Shown here: piece by piece, positions 1 to 14,300 of the stretch
Numbering within the stretch: position 1 is the first letter of the stretch
How the letters are laid out: each line of letters opens with the position of its first letter
NCBI GenBank assembly: GCA_030141605.1
Contig: JAQGDQ010000255.1
Span: 245,746 to 309,745 of the forward strand
Reading direction: 5' to 3'
DNA length: 64,000 nt
DNA from: Tubiluchus corallicola
Lineage: Eukaryota > Priapulida > Priapulimorpha > Priapulimorphida > Tubiluchidae
Made by a program: the position numbers and the translations under genes
The notes under the pieces: generated by a model
What the model saw: the letters and a program-made list of their open reading frames with translations, nothing else
What the model was told of the DNA's origin: nothing
Database searches by the model: none

Positions 1-354
1 ACTTTCAAATTTGAATTGAACCGAACTTCAATATTTCGAATTTGAATCGAATTCAAATTGAGATTGAAAGATTTTCGAACAAGTTATCGAACCACCAGGA
101 AAAATTAGTCTTACAAAAATCATGCATATTACTCCATTTTGCTCTGCAGTAAAATGACTAATAATTTGTTTAAAAATTGTGCGCAGAAATCACAGTTAAA
201 TTATGCTAACTGCATGATGTTTCAAATGTTTTGATGGTAAAGAACACATGTGGTTAAAATGTTGAATTATTGGAATCTATAGTTTTAGGTTCGAATTGAA
301 TTCGAGCTAAAAAAACTCATTCGAATTGAACTCGAACGTTGATGCTCACCCCTA
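1..354. mobile_element. hAT-like miniature element, right part only (cut by window edge)
   Basis: The stretch is rich in TTCGAATT motifs and ends in GCTCACCCCTA at 344-354. Its reverse complement begins TAGGGGTGAGCATCAACG. That aligns with the left end of the element at 3593 (TAGGGATGAGTATTGAAC). It is a dispersed non-coding repeat whose left end is not in view. Confidence 0.6.
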
Positions 355-815
355 GCGACTACCCAAACAAAAAATAGCACAAAGACTAGAGAGATGAGGG
401 CGGAGATGGCAATTATAAACTAGAAGCTGGTGCTCAAAGAACGATTTCCTCAGAATGATGACACACACGAACAAAAGCACGAAAGCATACAATGCTCAGA
501 AGTTGACAAAGCAGCTCACGTCATCTGCAATGACCTCTCATCTTGATTCTCATTGTCACGCTGATTTTGTTTAATTGCATGGTGGCTTAGTTGGCTACAC
601 TTCTACATTTATTTAAACATGTCTAAATATTTTTTCTGGAGGAACTTTCGTTTAGCGTAAGCGTACTTTTCACACCCAATAACAGCCTATATCGATACAT
701 ATAACTCATGATCTAAAACAGTATTGAGCTATATTTAAGCTCGATGATGTTAATTAGGACATGACAGACAGAGCCAACCATAATTTTTGTGAACAGTACC
801 TATGGACGCATGTAC

Positions 816-942
816 CTTTTTCTCTAAAAGTCGGTTAAGTTCCAGAAGACATCTGTCCAAAGCGGCTACACGTGTCGTAGACCAAGGTCCAGTTCCCTGA
901 GCATGTAGATGCTTATTTAGATCCTTCACCAGCTTCTGTATT
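816..942 (-). CDS. SCAPER: SCAPER coding exon 19 (last one inside window)
   Basis: It encodes IQKLVKDLNKHLHAQGTGPW and then RVAALDRCLLELNRLLEKK. Human has LQRLAKDLLKQ and KVSALDRTLGEITRILEKE. The donor GTACAT sends the transcript on past the left edge. No further exon was recognised in 1-815. Confidence 0.93.
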
Positions 943-3900
943 CTAAATTAAATTAAATTTCAAGCTTGCAGGTTAAATTATAAGAGTCCAACATTGTAGT
1001 AAAAAAATAACAGTTTTTTCAAAATAAACGATTCTGTTAAAGAAAGACAGGATGATTTTTTATATACCATCCCATTTGCAAGTATGGGAAAAAGAGTATA
1101 CATTTTAATGCCAGTAATACTGGAAGAGCATTTCTGATAGTTAAATAATAGATTAAAATCTTAATGAAAGGTGGGTGAACCCAACTATTGATGACATTAC
1201 AAACGAACATAATTTTCAATAATGATTTTCAACAAACGAACATAATGACTTACTATGCTATAGCTATTTCATTGCATTCTCATCATTATCACCTCATCGT
1301 TTTTTTAATTTTTTTATAATTATTAGCTTTTTTCTTCTCTTTTGCTTACATTACTTACTTACACCCTAATTTTACCTTCATGCCATCTCTTTTCATTGCG
1401 CATCTATTTTATCCTGCCCCTAACACCTAACAATACACCTTGCATTGCAGCTGGGCTTTGCAAGTTCTAGCTCAGCTGCATCTGAAGCAGAAGCAGTTAC
1501 ATCATTTGTTTCACTAATAATTGATTCCTCACTTGACAAGTAATTGTAGTAATTTTTGTTTTCAGTTTGTATAATTGTATGTAGTATCTCTGATTATGTA
1601 ATTGTAATGGCATTTTTGTCTAATGAAATATGCAAATTTGATTTTGTGTGACAAAGTAGGCGTTTGCTAGCATAACACAAATAAGCTTAACTTGCAATTC
1701 TGTAATTAAGTTGTGTGATGTGGATGCCATCTTAATTTCAACTTGAATGCCCTTCTTTAATTTAGTGCTCTTCTGAGACTTCTTGTTATCACAAAAGAAC
1801 AAAACAACTGGGCTTTAAATCTCAAAAATAATCATTATTTTTCACCAAGAGCTTTCATCCTTCTTCAACAGGTGCACAAGGAAATACAATAAAATTACCA
1901 TCTAATTAAAAAAAACGACACACTTGTTTTTGTTACAGATGTGTTGTTTTTGTTTAAACTACAGTAACTTTAGTATGGTAATTTTAGAAATGTGTTCTTC
2001 ATGCAACTGACGAAGGTTATGGGGGCAAAAGTTCTTAGAGAAAAATAAAAATTATTTTTGAGGCATAAAAGGGCAAATATCTCGTTCTTTTATTTCAACT
2101 TTAGCATCAATTATGATAAAACATTAAGTTTTCATAAAAACACGTTAACTATTGTAGTGTATTATTAAAATTTAATAGCGTGTGTAATACCAAAGAAATT
2201 TAAGAGAAAACTAGAGAAAAATAGTAGAGAAAATAAGAGAGATACTAGGTCATGTTGTACTTTAACTAACTGTCTTTGATGCAAAAACTAGAAAAGCAAT
2301 TTGTGAAGCTAGTACTAGCAAAAACACTGTATATATACAAGGAATCCTTACTTTATCTTGTTGGGTGTGTCTATGCTAGGTTGAACTTTCGTTGCTAAGC
2401 TGCTTTCGTATTCTGAACCACTGTAAGTAAATAAATAAACAATTGAGCATCAAATCATCACGACAACATTCGAAATTCAAGTTAACATTATACTAATAGA
2501 CACCAAAAAACTCAGGGAATCTCAAACAAAACACGACGTACAGCCAGACAGGTACCAGATTGTACCTAAATGACCGCATAAGTAAGTAAATTTACTAAAA
2601 CAAATACATTACAGTGAAAAAAACTGAATTACTGTGCTTGCACAAATAGTAAAAAAATAATTATAATCAAAAGGCTGCAATAATTTGCTATACAATATTA
2701 ATTTTCCATGTGACTTATATAAAAATGTGTTTAAAAGAAAACAATCACATACCACGAACAAAAAACAAGTTATGCATGTCAACCATAAAAAAAATAACTA
2801 AATTTTCCAAAACGTTTCCTTGATCCTTTGTGATTTTTGTCATTCAGTAATCTAATTAAATATTGTAAAGGCGACAATATCTATCAGTTGAACATTTTTC
2901 TTCAATATATTTTTCTTTATTTCTAGTCGATCTTAGACCTGCTTGTTCTCGGTGGATTTGATTTGCTGTGCTTCCAAATTTTAAACACTATTTAGTTTCA
3001 CAATTCTTCCAGTAGTTACAGTTTTAGATCAGCAAGTGCAATTTGATAAGTTCTAAAATTATTTTGCAGTATTATTTTGATGAAAGAAAACATGGTTGAT
3101 GAAAGAAGAAAGAGAGAAGAAATACCGCGCCATCATTTTCAGTCGTATCTTCTTGCATCGTTTCCTCAAAGCTTTCTGTCGTTCCTTATCTCTGTTACGC
3201 GCTTGTGCAGGCGCGTCTGATGGAGCGTCGACAATGTGTTTTAAATTGTACGACTCCTGCAAGCAATTACAATGGAAATTTGAGTGCTGCTGCTGCTATG
3301 AAAATACACAATAAGATAATGCCAAAACATATAGATGGTCCGAATAACTAATTGTTTATAATGTGTATCTAGCAAGTAAAGTTAAGCTATGCTAAGCCTG
3401 ATCAGTAAATGCATGAGTGACCCTGGAAGTTAAAGCTACCAATTCTGTACACATTCATAGACACACGTCATTGATAACAAGATAGATTCCAGTCTTACTA
3501 TAGCCTTCTAAATCAATTAACAACTGCTGTTAAATACTGGTTACTTGCTTATGTGAATTTTCATTTGCTGGATTCTCAAACAGTGTAAAAATTAGGGATG
3601 AGTATTGAACATTTGAGTTCGCACACTCAAATTGAATTCACACATTTCGAATTCGATTGGAATGAGTTTTTAGTTCAAGTTATGGATTTAAATAATTCCG
3701 CTTTCAACTTCATATGTTTTTCATCATGCAATTAGCATTTCTATGCACAAGGTAAAACAAATTATTAATGCTTTTACTGCAGAACAAAATCAAGCATTAT
3801 GCAAGATATTTGAAAGTCTAATTTTTCCTAGTGATTCAAAAATTTACTCGAAATTCTTTAAAATCGAATTCGAATGCGATTCGGCCTCAAAAGTGTTGAA

Positions 3901-6900
3901 ATTCGAGTTCGAAAGACACAAACAGCATTTCGATTCGAATTCACTTTCTGGTAGAGAAGGCTCACCCTTAGTAAAAAGAGTATTAGAAGGCGAAAAACAG
4001 ATTTCTTGCAATAACTGTCTTTTACTCATGATCCACATACGCATGTACTAGTGTGTATACTTTATTCAGTGTGTATGTTTACTACGAATTTACAAACAAA
4101 ACCCACCTTGTAAGTAACTAACAGTGACTTATATATCAACACTCAACTATGATCATAACAAGCTGGGATATTAGTTTCAAAACAAAATTACATCTATAGA
4201 GGAAAAAATGCAAAATGTTTTTTCGAGATTCAAGTAGGCAGAATTAAAAAGTACCATTTCATGGGTGGTCATCTCCTTCCCAACTTTTTCTCTCACTTCA
4301 TTCTGATGTTTCTGTCCTCGCAGGTGACTCATTAGGTGAAGTTCTGAAGATATCTGGAAAAGAGTACAATTTTGATTAGGAAATTCAATGCTTCCTCCTC
4401 TTCTCTATTTTTGCATTTAAATAAAACAATTGCAGAAAAAAGTTATACAAACTTTAGACATTTGTTCTCCAATTTCTCTGGTTTTCAAGAATTTTAAATC
4501 ATTAACTTCAACAGGCTTCTCATGAAGTTATAACACTAAGTTATCATAAAAAAATATATCGAGATTGATTTGGGCAAAATACATTATTTTTCTTAATTAT
4601 TATGACTTTTTTCTTAATTGGTACAAAATGGAACAATTCTGAAAGAATTTGATCTGATTAACAAATGCAAATGAAAATTACAGGACACACACAAACTTTA
4701 CCCCCGTGTTTATGGAAAACAAGATGATTTTTCATATCCTACCTCATTAAGTATGGTAAAAAGTATGCATTTTGACATCTATAATAGTGCCAAAGCATTT
4801 CTGGTAATTAAATAATAGATTAAAAACACAATTAGAAGATGAACCAACTAGTGATGACATCATAGCTGAACATAATTTTTAACGGCACAAACATTCCACG
4901 AGCGTGATACAGGCATTTGCGAAAGCGAAAATTGAAGCACAGTATTACTGTACTACATTCAGTGTGATATACAAAAACTCGGAAAATGTTAAGTTCAAAA
5001 TTCTAATTTCAAGTTTACGGCTTTGTTCACACGTACTCTCGAAGGTGTACATTACGTCATAACTGAACACTTCTGAACTAAAAGGTATAGTAACACATTT
5101 CCGAGGTGCTGGCCCTGGTGCTCATTTAACTAGCGAATGGCGAAATGCACATAACAGCGAAGAACTAGCCATGTTAATGCAAAATTACCATTTTGTGATA
5201 ATGAGTCTTTCAAGTAAGTTATTTTTGAAAAAACATATTACCTTTCAATATTTTATAAGGTAGACTGTTTCAAGCTGCAGTTAAAGTTAGGTCCACTTTC
5301 CGTTATGTTTTCAAATTAGTAGATAAAAAATGCAAAACTGTATCTCCAAGTTATGCATAATTTAGGCATAGTTAAGGCTCAAAACCAAGATTTTCACAAA
5401 CATTCTTACCAAGACAGAGCATACAGTACACAATTTCTTCGTATCGTACGGCAATAACTTTGGAATGTCGTCATGATTGGACGAACACCGCAGGACGCTC
5501 GACTCAAAAGCTTTTTCCTTTATCTGTTCGAGAATCTCTGTGTGCCGACGGGCACTCTCGCTTTGCTAAAGAAAAATCAAAGAAGGAAATGACCTAGTGT
5601 AAATTACAAAAAATACTTTCTATTAAATTCCTATGTACCATTATGTGTAATGTTAATGTTTCAAAACGGTTCCATTTCTAGGAAATATTTTTTCAGAATT
5701 TGGATGTACAGATACTGACAGTTTTACTCCACCAAGTTGACTCTACAATAATTAAATATCATATCAATATAATTAAAAAGGACAGCTGAGCAGTAATATT
5801 GTGCACTTAGCAACCAGAATTAAGCAATGCCCAGCTTGCTAAGTAGATGGGAAAACGGCTTCTAGGTGGTTTTGCCTGCTATACTACCTCTGGCTGAGGG
5901 ACGATGTGCAATACGGCCAGAATTTGCAATTGTTCTGAAGTAAATAGACTGCATTGTACAGTAGCTTAGCCATACCTAAAATTTCCAAAAGGAGTACATT
6001 TAAATACTAGGTTTTCACTGGCTATTAACTTTCTTTACATTGCACTTATGCAAACATTAAATAGCTTCTGAATAACTAGTTTTATAGTATCACTAGCCTA
6101 TGGTATAAATACTGATTTTTATTCAACATAAACTTTGGAAATAGATATTACACCGTCCAATGCGTAAGCCCATTTTCCCACGCACACTAGCAATTAAGTC
6201 TAAAACGGAAGTTAAAATGAATAGTTAAACTGTTATCCTAAGACTATTTTCTGGTCTTACACAAAGATGATTGTACTGTCACTAACCATAATGAGAAGTT
6301 GTTCTAATTATTTGTATCGTATGAGTCACTCTTCTCATTTTATTATGTCATAAATAAATATTTTGCCATACCATTTCAATCTTATGCTCTTTTTTTATAT
6401 TTCACTTTATTTACACTATTTACAGGACAAACAATATCTAAACAGTTTCGTAAACAATAATCACATTAACATTTTTCCCTGCTGCCACTAGACCATCGAA
6501 AAACTCTAGACCTGGTGCGTGTAAACGCACTAAGTATGGTGGCACCTGCGATGAATACAACGATTTAAACTTAATTAGTTTAAAAATAGAAAGAAATATG
6601 AGTAATTATCAGGTCTGTATAATTAATTAATTAAGCTGTGGTTGGGTCATCAAGTCGAACAGTCGTAAGTTGCATTGGTCGTAAGTCCATGACTACTTGT
6701 ATTATCAAAAATCTAGAAAAAAAGGAGTTTTCGACAAATGCATTCAAAGATGGCTGAGACTCCTTTGCAAGCTGAGGGTTAGCCCTGATAAGTACATAAT
6801 TTCTAGGCCCCATACGACTGACTACATTAAGTTATGGCACAGTTATTAAATGTTTGGGTTTATTTTTGCTGTTGTCGAACAAGAGAAACTTACAGCAAGT

Positions 6901-9900
6901 AAAAAAAAGCAACCAGGGATGTCAAACAATACAATTTGGTGATACGATAAGGATACAATACGATCCTGATCAATGTATAAATATGCGTAATCTAAGACAA
7001 ATTTTTTTTCTTTGTTTAGTCATAAAATAATCATTAATTTGTAAGCTGCGACAGAAAATATTATTACGTATACATATATTACTACATAAAATATTTATAT
7101 ATATGTGTGAGCTGCACTACTCGCACGTAACTGGGAAAAGTGCCTCTAAAAATACTGCACTTGGCATCCGCGTGTCAAACCAAATAAAGACAGCCGCTAC
7201 TGCAGGAAGAAGGTACAAGAAGATTATTCAAACAATCTTATAAATAACTCTTTTTCAATTTTTGCGTAATTCTAAATTTCATATCAATACAACAATCTAT
7301 AATTACTGACACAATAATTATCGATACATATCGTTATAGTTAACATCCCTAAAAGCAACAATGCTTACTTTTTGTTGTATCTTCTTCTGTAATTCTTCAA
7401 CATTTGCCTGATGAGCAGCATTCATTGCCGACAGTCTCTGTTCGCGATCCCTGCAGAGAAAAATGAATAAATTCTTTGATATCGAGTAATCTTCTGCAAA
7501 TTTCTGCGAACATAAACTGGGAAAGTGAGAGACAGTGTACGAAATAAATGAAGCACTCAAGAAGCAGAACATTACCTGGCCTTCTCACGTGCTGCCTCTT
7601 GTCTTTCCTTCTCCTTCTCTTGTTGCTGCTGCTCTATCTTTGCATCTTTCAGCTTCCTCTTTTCCTGCATCTCTTGCAATCGCGCCATTCTTTCTGCCTC
7701 TAGAGCTTTGCGTCTCTCCTATAAAAATCACAAATGGTGCAATTAAAAAACAAAACAGCTGTACAACAAAAAAACTTGCTTTAATATTTTTTCTCATCTG
7801 TAGGAAGGCTGTATGATTCTCATCTATAGGATTTTCATGCAAAATTACACTGACATGTAGAACTTAACATGATTATTTGTCTGTGTAATACAGAAGTAAT
7901 TTTAGATATATGGTAAGAACAGATACAAAAAACTACAACTGAGGAATTGTCTGTATTATTTTCTAGCGAAAATAAAAAAGAAAGAAGCACAAACACTATT
8001 TTTTGTGGGTCCCAAAAAATAAACAAATTCAGAAAATATCACACATAAAACGAATCAGTCACAGAAAATAAAAACCACAATAGAATAATGCAAATCACGC
8101 GTCAGAATCACGTTAACACTAGATTCAGAACGTTCTTAATCTATTCTACGAAATGCCACTTTAGCTAACATTACAATCTAGAAAAACTCACTTCTGCTGC
8201 TGCCTCCTTAGCTGCTTTCTCTTCCTGCTTCCTTAGCCTCTCCTCCTGTATGTCATGCAGCCTGGCTTCAAAACCCTGATGACGAGACAGCACATCCATG
8301 CGCTTATTCTGAGCTTCTAATGAATTAATAAATGCTATCTCATTTACCTGTAAATAAAAGTCACACATTATACAAATCTAAAATGTCTCATAATAACTGG
8401 AAGAAAACTCCCTTGTTTCTTCCTTTAACAAGATAAACATTTAGAGGAAACGTGGCAAATATTGCCCCAAGGCAACTTTTTTGGCAGATACCCATCCATT
8501 TGCTAACTAGGTCCAGCTGTTTGACTAACCCATGCACAGTGGTTAAACGTGTTACCTTTGCTCTACTGATACAATATTTTCGCATTTTCAGCAATTTTCT
8601 GCTCAAAAACTATGAAGATGTTCCGGTATTACTGTACAACATCTACAACAGCAGTCTTTCAGCCGGCGAGATTTGCGGCTGAGTAGATGAGCGTGCACAC
8701 TTTATGTGAATTGTGTGTGACCTCTGTGAGTCTAATTATTGCTTTAGGTGGTATCACTTGTAAACTTGTCATGCTTGTTTACCTCACAAAAGGGAACATT
8801 ATTGACATATACCCAAAAAGGGCTAAGAAACCTCTGCTGGTCCAGTGGCTCATGTTAAAGGAATATCTTTAGAAAAACCCAGATTCCAGTCACCCTGTAA
8901 ACATTTCATTGAGCAGACCCTGTCATGGATTCCAGTTTATAGAGTAAAAAAGTTTATAAAAAAGGTTGATCAACTTATAATCATGATGACACATAGAACT
9001 TTAACAGTTGCTAACATTAATTGCGTATTTGGTAGTTAGACATAGACTAGAACAAAGTCTAAACTCATGTACAGAAAAAGCAACTTTTCTCAAGAAGAAA
9101 ATAATTGCTGGCACCCACTTTATGGTTCTATTTATTCGATACCTGTTGTGCTAACTGCAACTTTTCAAGTTGTACAATTAGTACATCACATGACTGTGTT
9201 TGAATAATTAAAGACGTGTCTTTGCTTAAGTGGATGACGGTATTTATCTTTAAATTAAGAATTCAATTTCACCTAAATCAGTCTTTTCTCCAAGAATTAT
9301 AAGAAGTGAATGCACTACTGGAAATGTTAATAGAGGATTACTACCACTGTTAAAATATTCATAGATAGGAATGATAGGGGATAGGCAGTGGGGCAAGTAC
9401 TAGTAAATTTGCAAGGTACAATATTCAAACACACAGAACCCACCTTGGCATCTTCTTCTTTAGCTTTGCTAACTTTTAGCTGTAGTTGTTCTTGTCTTTT
9501 TTCTTTCGCTCGCTCAAGTTTCTCTTCCATGTCGATGCGACGCTGAGCAAGAAGCTCCTCTTTATATGCACGAACCTCCTCGACCTGAAAAACACCCAGG
9601 TAATCCAACTTTGAGAAATAATAATCAAATCCACGTAAATTAATTATTTCGATGCTCCAACAATAGTTTTTGTTATTTGTTTCAAGTTGAAACAAACCAA
9701 TTGCAAATATAAACAATGTGATTCAGGACAAACATAAACTACGTGGTGAATTGTTCAAAATTATTAAATTTTGCAAATCAAACTTGTCCAACAAAATGTA
9801 AAAATTTTGATTCTGAGTGTCAAATTAAAACTTTTGAGTTATAAACTTTTGGGTCAAATCCAGTAAATGTCCAATCTTTCACATTTTATTCCTTTTTTAA

Positions 9901-11319
9901 CCAGCTTCCATCAGCCTCTCTCACACATTCACGTGACTGCTGTTAAAAGTATAGACTGTTTCTAACATGAAGCATCCACCCATCACAAATCTTGACTGCC
10001 CCATTTAAATCTGTTCTCCATTTGGTACTACAATTTTCTCTCAAGTTTGGTTCCCCAATTCTTTACTGTATTTAAGTGTAAGCATCTGACAATTTTGTGC
10101 TCAGTAAACGAATGACTAATATTACTGTTCGTAACCTCAAACTGCTTGGCAGATACAGTGTTGCTTAACTTAAGCTGCTAACAATAGGAATAAATTTGAC
10201 AATAGACACTCAAAATTTTAAAATTAAAGTTCTATATAGTTAATTAAATTATGTTTAGTTTTAACTATACTATAGTATGACAAAATGAACCCACTTGGAC
10301 ACTGGTTCAAAGATTTATTTAAACTTTCTTTGTTTTGGTCAAATTCGATTTCAAAATTAACTGCAGGTGATTAACTGATAATTATGTATCATGATGTAGT
10401 TAATGAACTGCTTGTGAATATCACTTTGCTGAAAATGAAATTAAAATTGAAATGAAAAAAATAACCACAACATAGCCATAAATTTTTGTGACAAATGTCT
10501 ACAAACCTTCTTTGAAAGTTCCTTCAACCTCTGCGCTTTCTCATCCATCAGTTTAACTCTTGTCTCCTGCGCTTTTGCTTGCTTCTCTTGATGACGTCGT
10601 ATTGACTCCGTGAGCGAGCGTTTCCGTGATGGGGAAGACAGCTTCTCATGCATCTGGAGGGCACGACCCGGTGCCCTGCTCTCAATCTCGGCACCTTCGA
10701 CGATGTCTGCCCAGGACATGTGAGAACGAGCTGCAGAAAAAACATATGGTCATCTAAGCGTAGATGCAGCATAAAAAATTTCCAAAAAACTAAAACTTCA
10801 CAGTATCGTAAGTATAACAAATTTGTAAAAATATATGTACGCCATTTCTTACGTAAGATTTTATAAGATTTAAATGCTAAAAAAATTAAGAAAGTTGACT
10901 ATATTACACTAAATTGTGTTTTACGATGTGGTATATTTTCACATTAACTACATCTTAAATTTTCGCTAACACTGGTTAAGCATCATGTTTTACTTACAAT
11001 CATACTGTGCCACAATATCATTCCAGTCTTTTGGATCCCTGTCTCCAGTACTTTCTGATACAGAAATCTGAAAAAAATACAACCTATAACTAAAACAAGA
11101 CTCAACTGCCTTATATAACATTTAGTCAAAAACTAAAATAAATTCTTGGTGATGAATGATTACCTCAGATCCTAACCACCTTTCTTTATACTGTGACTAA
11201 TATAAAACAAAAATGGCTAACAGAACTGACAGAAGTTAACATTTTAGCTAAAAAAATGGGAGGAGCTGGCCCCAAAAAACAAGAAATAATCCGGTAACAA
11301 CAACAGCAGCAGCAGCAGC

Positions 11320-11370
<51 letters not shown>

Positions 11371-14300
11371 AACAATAACAACAACAATAATATTTATTTT
11401 CGGTAGCTTCTAAATTTATAGACAGCACAACTGACAATATTCAAAGACGCTTCCCAAAAATATCTAAAATCATCGTGACAGACTTAAAAAAGGTTCACAA
11501 CATTAAACAGTAATACTACTAAATTTCATAAAAGTACAATAAGTAAATACATAAAAAATACACACACTCACAAAATACAAGCATATAACGGGAAATCTAA
11601 TATCACTATCATGGATAATTCATGTTGGAATTTTAATATTTGCTAGTACAATTCCATGTTTGTCATTCCTTTTTTACGTTTTTTCAATTTTTACAGCGAC
11701 GATCAATATAAATACTTTAGAACACAGCGTTGACATACCGTAATCTCCTCCTCGTCTGCTTCATCTGTTTCTGTGTCAACGATAATTTCCTTCTTTTCTT
11801 CTTGTTCCAGTTCTTTGGTCAACGATTCCTCTTGTCGTATTGCAGACTGTAGTGCTTGCTCGTGTTCTTGCTCTAGTTCTGTCATTTCCAGATCATCGTC
11901 CAGTGTTAGCACAAGATCATCAGTGTCCTAGAAACCAAACTGAGTCAAAGATTGTGTTCACTGGACAATTTGTACACTATGTGCATACCAAGCTGGGACG
12001 TGGTAAAAACAATAATAGTAAAAATAAGCAAATCAAAATTGATAGCTAAATAAAAAATGGGAAATAAAATTTTATGCCAGCTATTGATCATTTCAAAATA
12101 TTCCTTTTCCAGTGATAAGAGCATTCTGATGGAACAGAAATTTGGAGACCACATTCGTGTTCTAAGAACAGGAACTCAAATAAATGCAAAAAATTACATC
12201 AGAAACACCAAAGTTATTTTAAAAAAGTCCAATAGGTTAAAATATGACTGTATAGTAAGAAATAAGAATGACAGTGAACAATGTAATCTTTATTGTTAAA
12301 GAAATGTTTGGTAAATGAAGATAAGTCCTCATGATGCAGAAACAGTTATACAGCCAACAGAAGGATACTCTTACTGAGTAATTCAGAACGATAATTGTTA
12401 ATATGGTGCAGTTCCAGATAACTTACCACACTCTGTTTAACAGCAAATTTCCCAGTATCTGCACCATTATCTTCCACCGCTGCTGCACCCTCCCGTACAC
12501 TTCCGTCATTGCTTCTATCTACATTATCAGCAATGTCTAAAAGAGGAATGTAACCATCTTGGCAATTCTCCTGAGAAGCACTGGTTGATGTCCCCGTGGC
12601 AATGCTGATCTGCGAAAACATGTCACTATTAGAGTCAGTCGGTGACTTGATGAGCGGCACGGAAAGCGACTTCAAAATCTGTTCTGACTGACGTGCAACA
12701 TCGTTTTCTTTATTGCACAAATTTTCTTCCGATTTGTTAATGTTCGCATGACAGGACATAGACTGATTCGCTAGGTGTAACGTGGGTAGTGACTGGGCTG
12801 AAGATGGTCCGCCACTTCTCAGTTTCGGCCTCCTGTGTTGAGACTTTGTGTCGGCTTTCTCTTTCCTGTGCACACTATCGATTAAGCGATTCGATTTACT
12901 GGAAAATTTGGACTTTTCATTCATTTTTTGTCTAGGTGTTTGACTGCCCGTGCAGGTCAATTTGGCTGAAGCAGAGTTTGGACGCTGTCGGGTTGAAGAC
13001 ACTTTCGGTCGAGTTTCCTTTTTTCGCTGAACAGTTTCCCAACCATCATTGTCATCATCTTCTGTAAATTGTATTTTAAAAGTAAAAAAAATCAATCTTT
13101 TAGGTGAGTTCTAAATTTTGATTTATTCCTCATCGCTTTGTATTTATACAGCTTAAATCACAAAACAACCAAGACAGCACAAATAATTATTAACTGGTAT
13201 ATAAAAACTCAAATACGTCTGTCGGCATCACGAAAGAACAGGTGGCCGTGTTTCAAGAATAAAAAAAGAAAAAACAGTTAAACTATATCAAATCTTGTCA
13301 TTTATGTTTCAAGGGTGATTATCGGTGCAACATCATCTATCATGTTTAGATTGCCATCTGTGATTTTCCCTAAAGCTATGAAATTCCCAGGTAAGTAAGG
13401 CAAGTGGCAACACGGCTTTTGTTAGTACATGCACTTCATGCAAGAGAGACTGACTAAACAGGGTTATGACTGTTAAAAGGAAAGAGAGATAGAGAGAGAG
13501 GGCAGTAGAAAAGGACAGTAATAAAAACAAAGTTTGGCTTAAACTAGTTTGGTGGGTTTTGGATTTCTTGTTTATAGTTTACAAATTTTTATGTGCAAAC
13601 ACAAATAGACAAGACAAAAGATGTGTTTACTGGATCCTTCAGGAGGAACTTGAAAGCTGAGTTTCGGCTACTACTGCTCTCAATTCCTGAAGTATCTGAT
13701 AATAACATCTTCCATTTATTTGCTATAATCATTTTTTTACCCAGAAATTCCTTTTCTGATTTCGTTTTTCTCTTTTCAGCATATGTTATAATAAAGTTCG
13801 CTTTCATGAAAACCGTTTTGCACCATTATAGAAATAATGAGAGCACCCCTCAAAAAATAGTTATTTGCAAAATAGCTGTCAGTAAAAATTGATTATATGG
13901 ACAGAGGTTAGTGTTTTGAATGACATTCTTTTGAATGTCAGTGTTTTGAAGGACCATGTGAATGAGGAATTAGTCAGACAATAATAGACCACTTCACCTG
14001 ACGAAAATGTTGACAACATTTTCTATTTGCGTTACTTACTGCTTTCTGATGCAGGATGTACCGTCTGTAGTTGCTTCGGTGATCCCTTCACTTTATCAGC
14101 CCAAGTGCCTGAGTTGGATATTTCAACCTTTCTCGAAGTTTCGACTTTTGTTTTTGAGTCAGTTGTTAATGGTTTGTTACGACTTGTTTGAGACTGTTCT
14201 TTTGTCGCTGTACTACTTATGTCTGAAGACTCGATCTTCTTCTTCAAACTGGATCTTGAAGTCTGTCTACTTAGGCGGTGTGAGAGTACAGTCGGTGGAT

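Noticed and set aside
11186-11437. Open frame with a long run of cysteines
   Set aside because: It is the CAA/CAG array read on the other strand inside a SCAPER intron.
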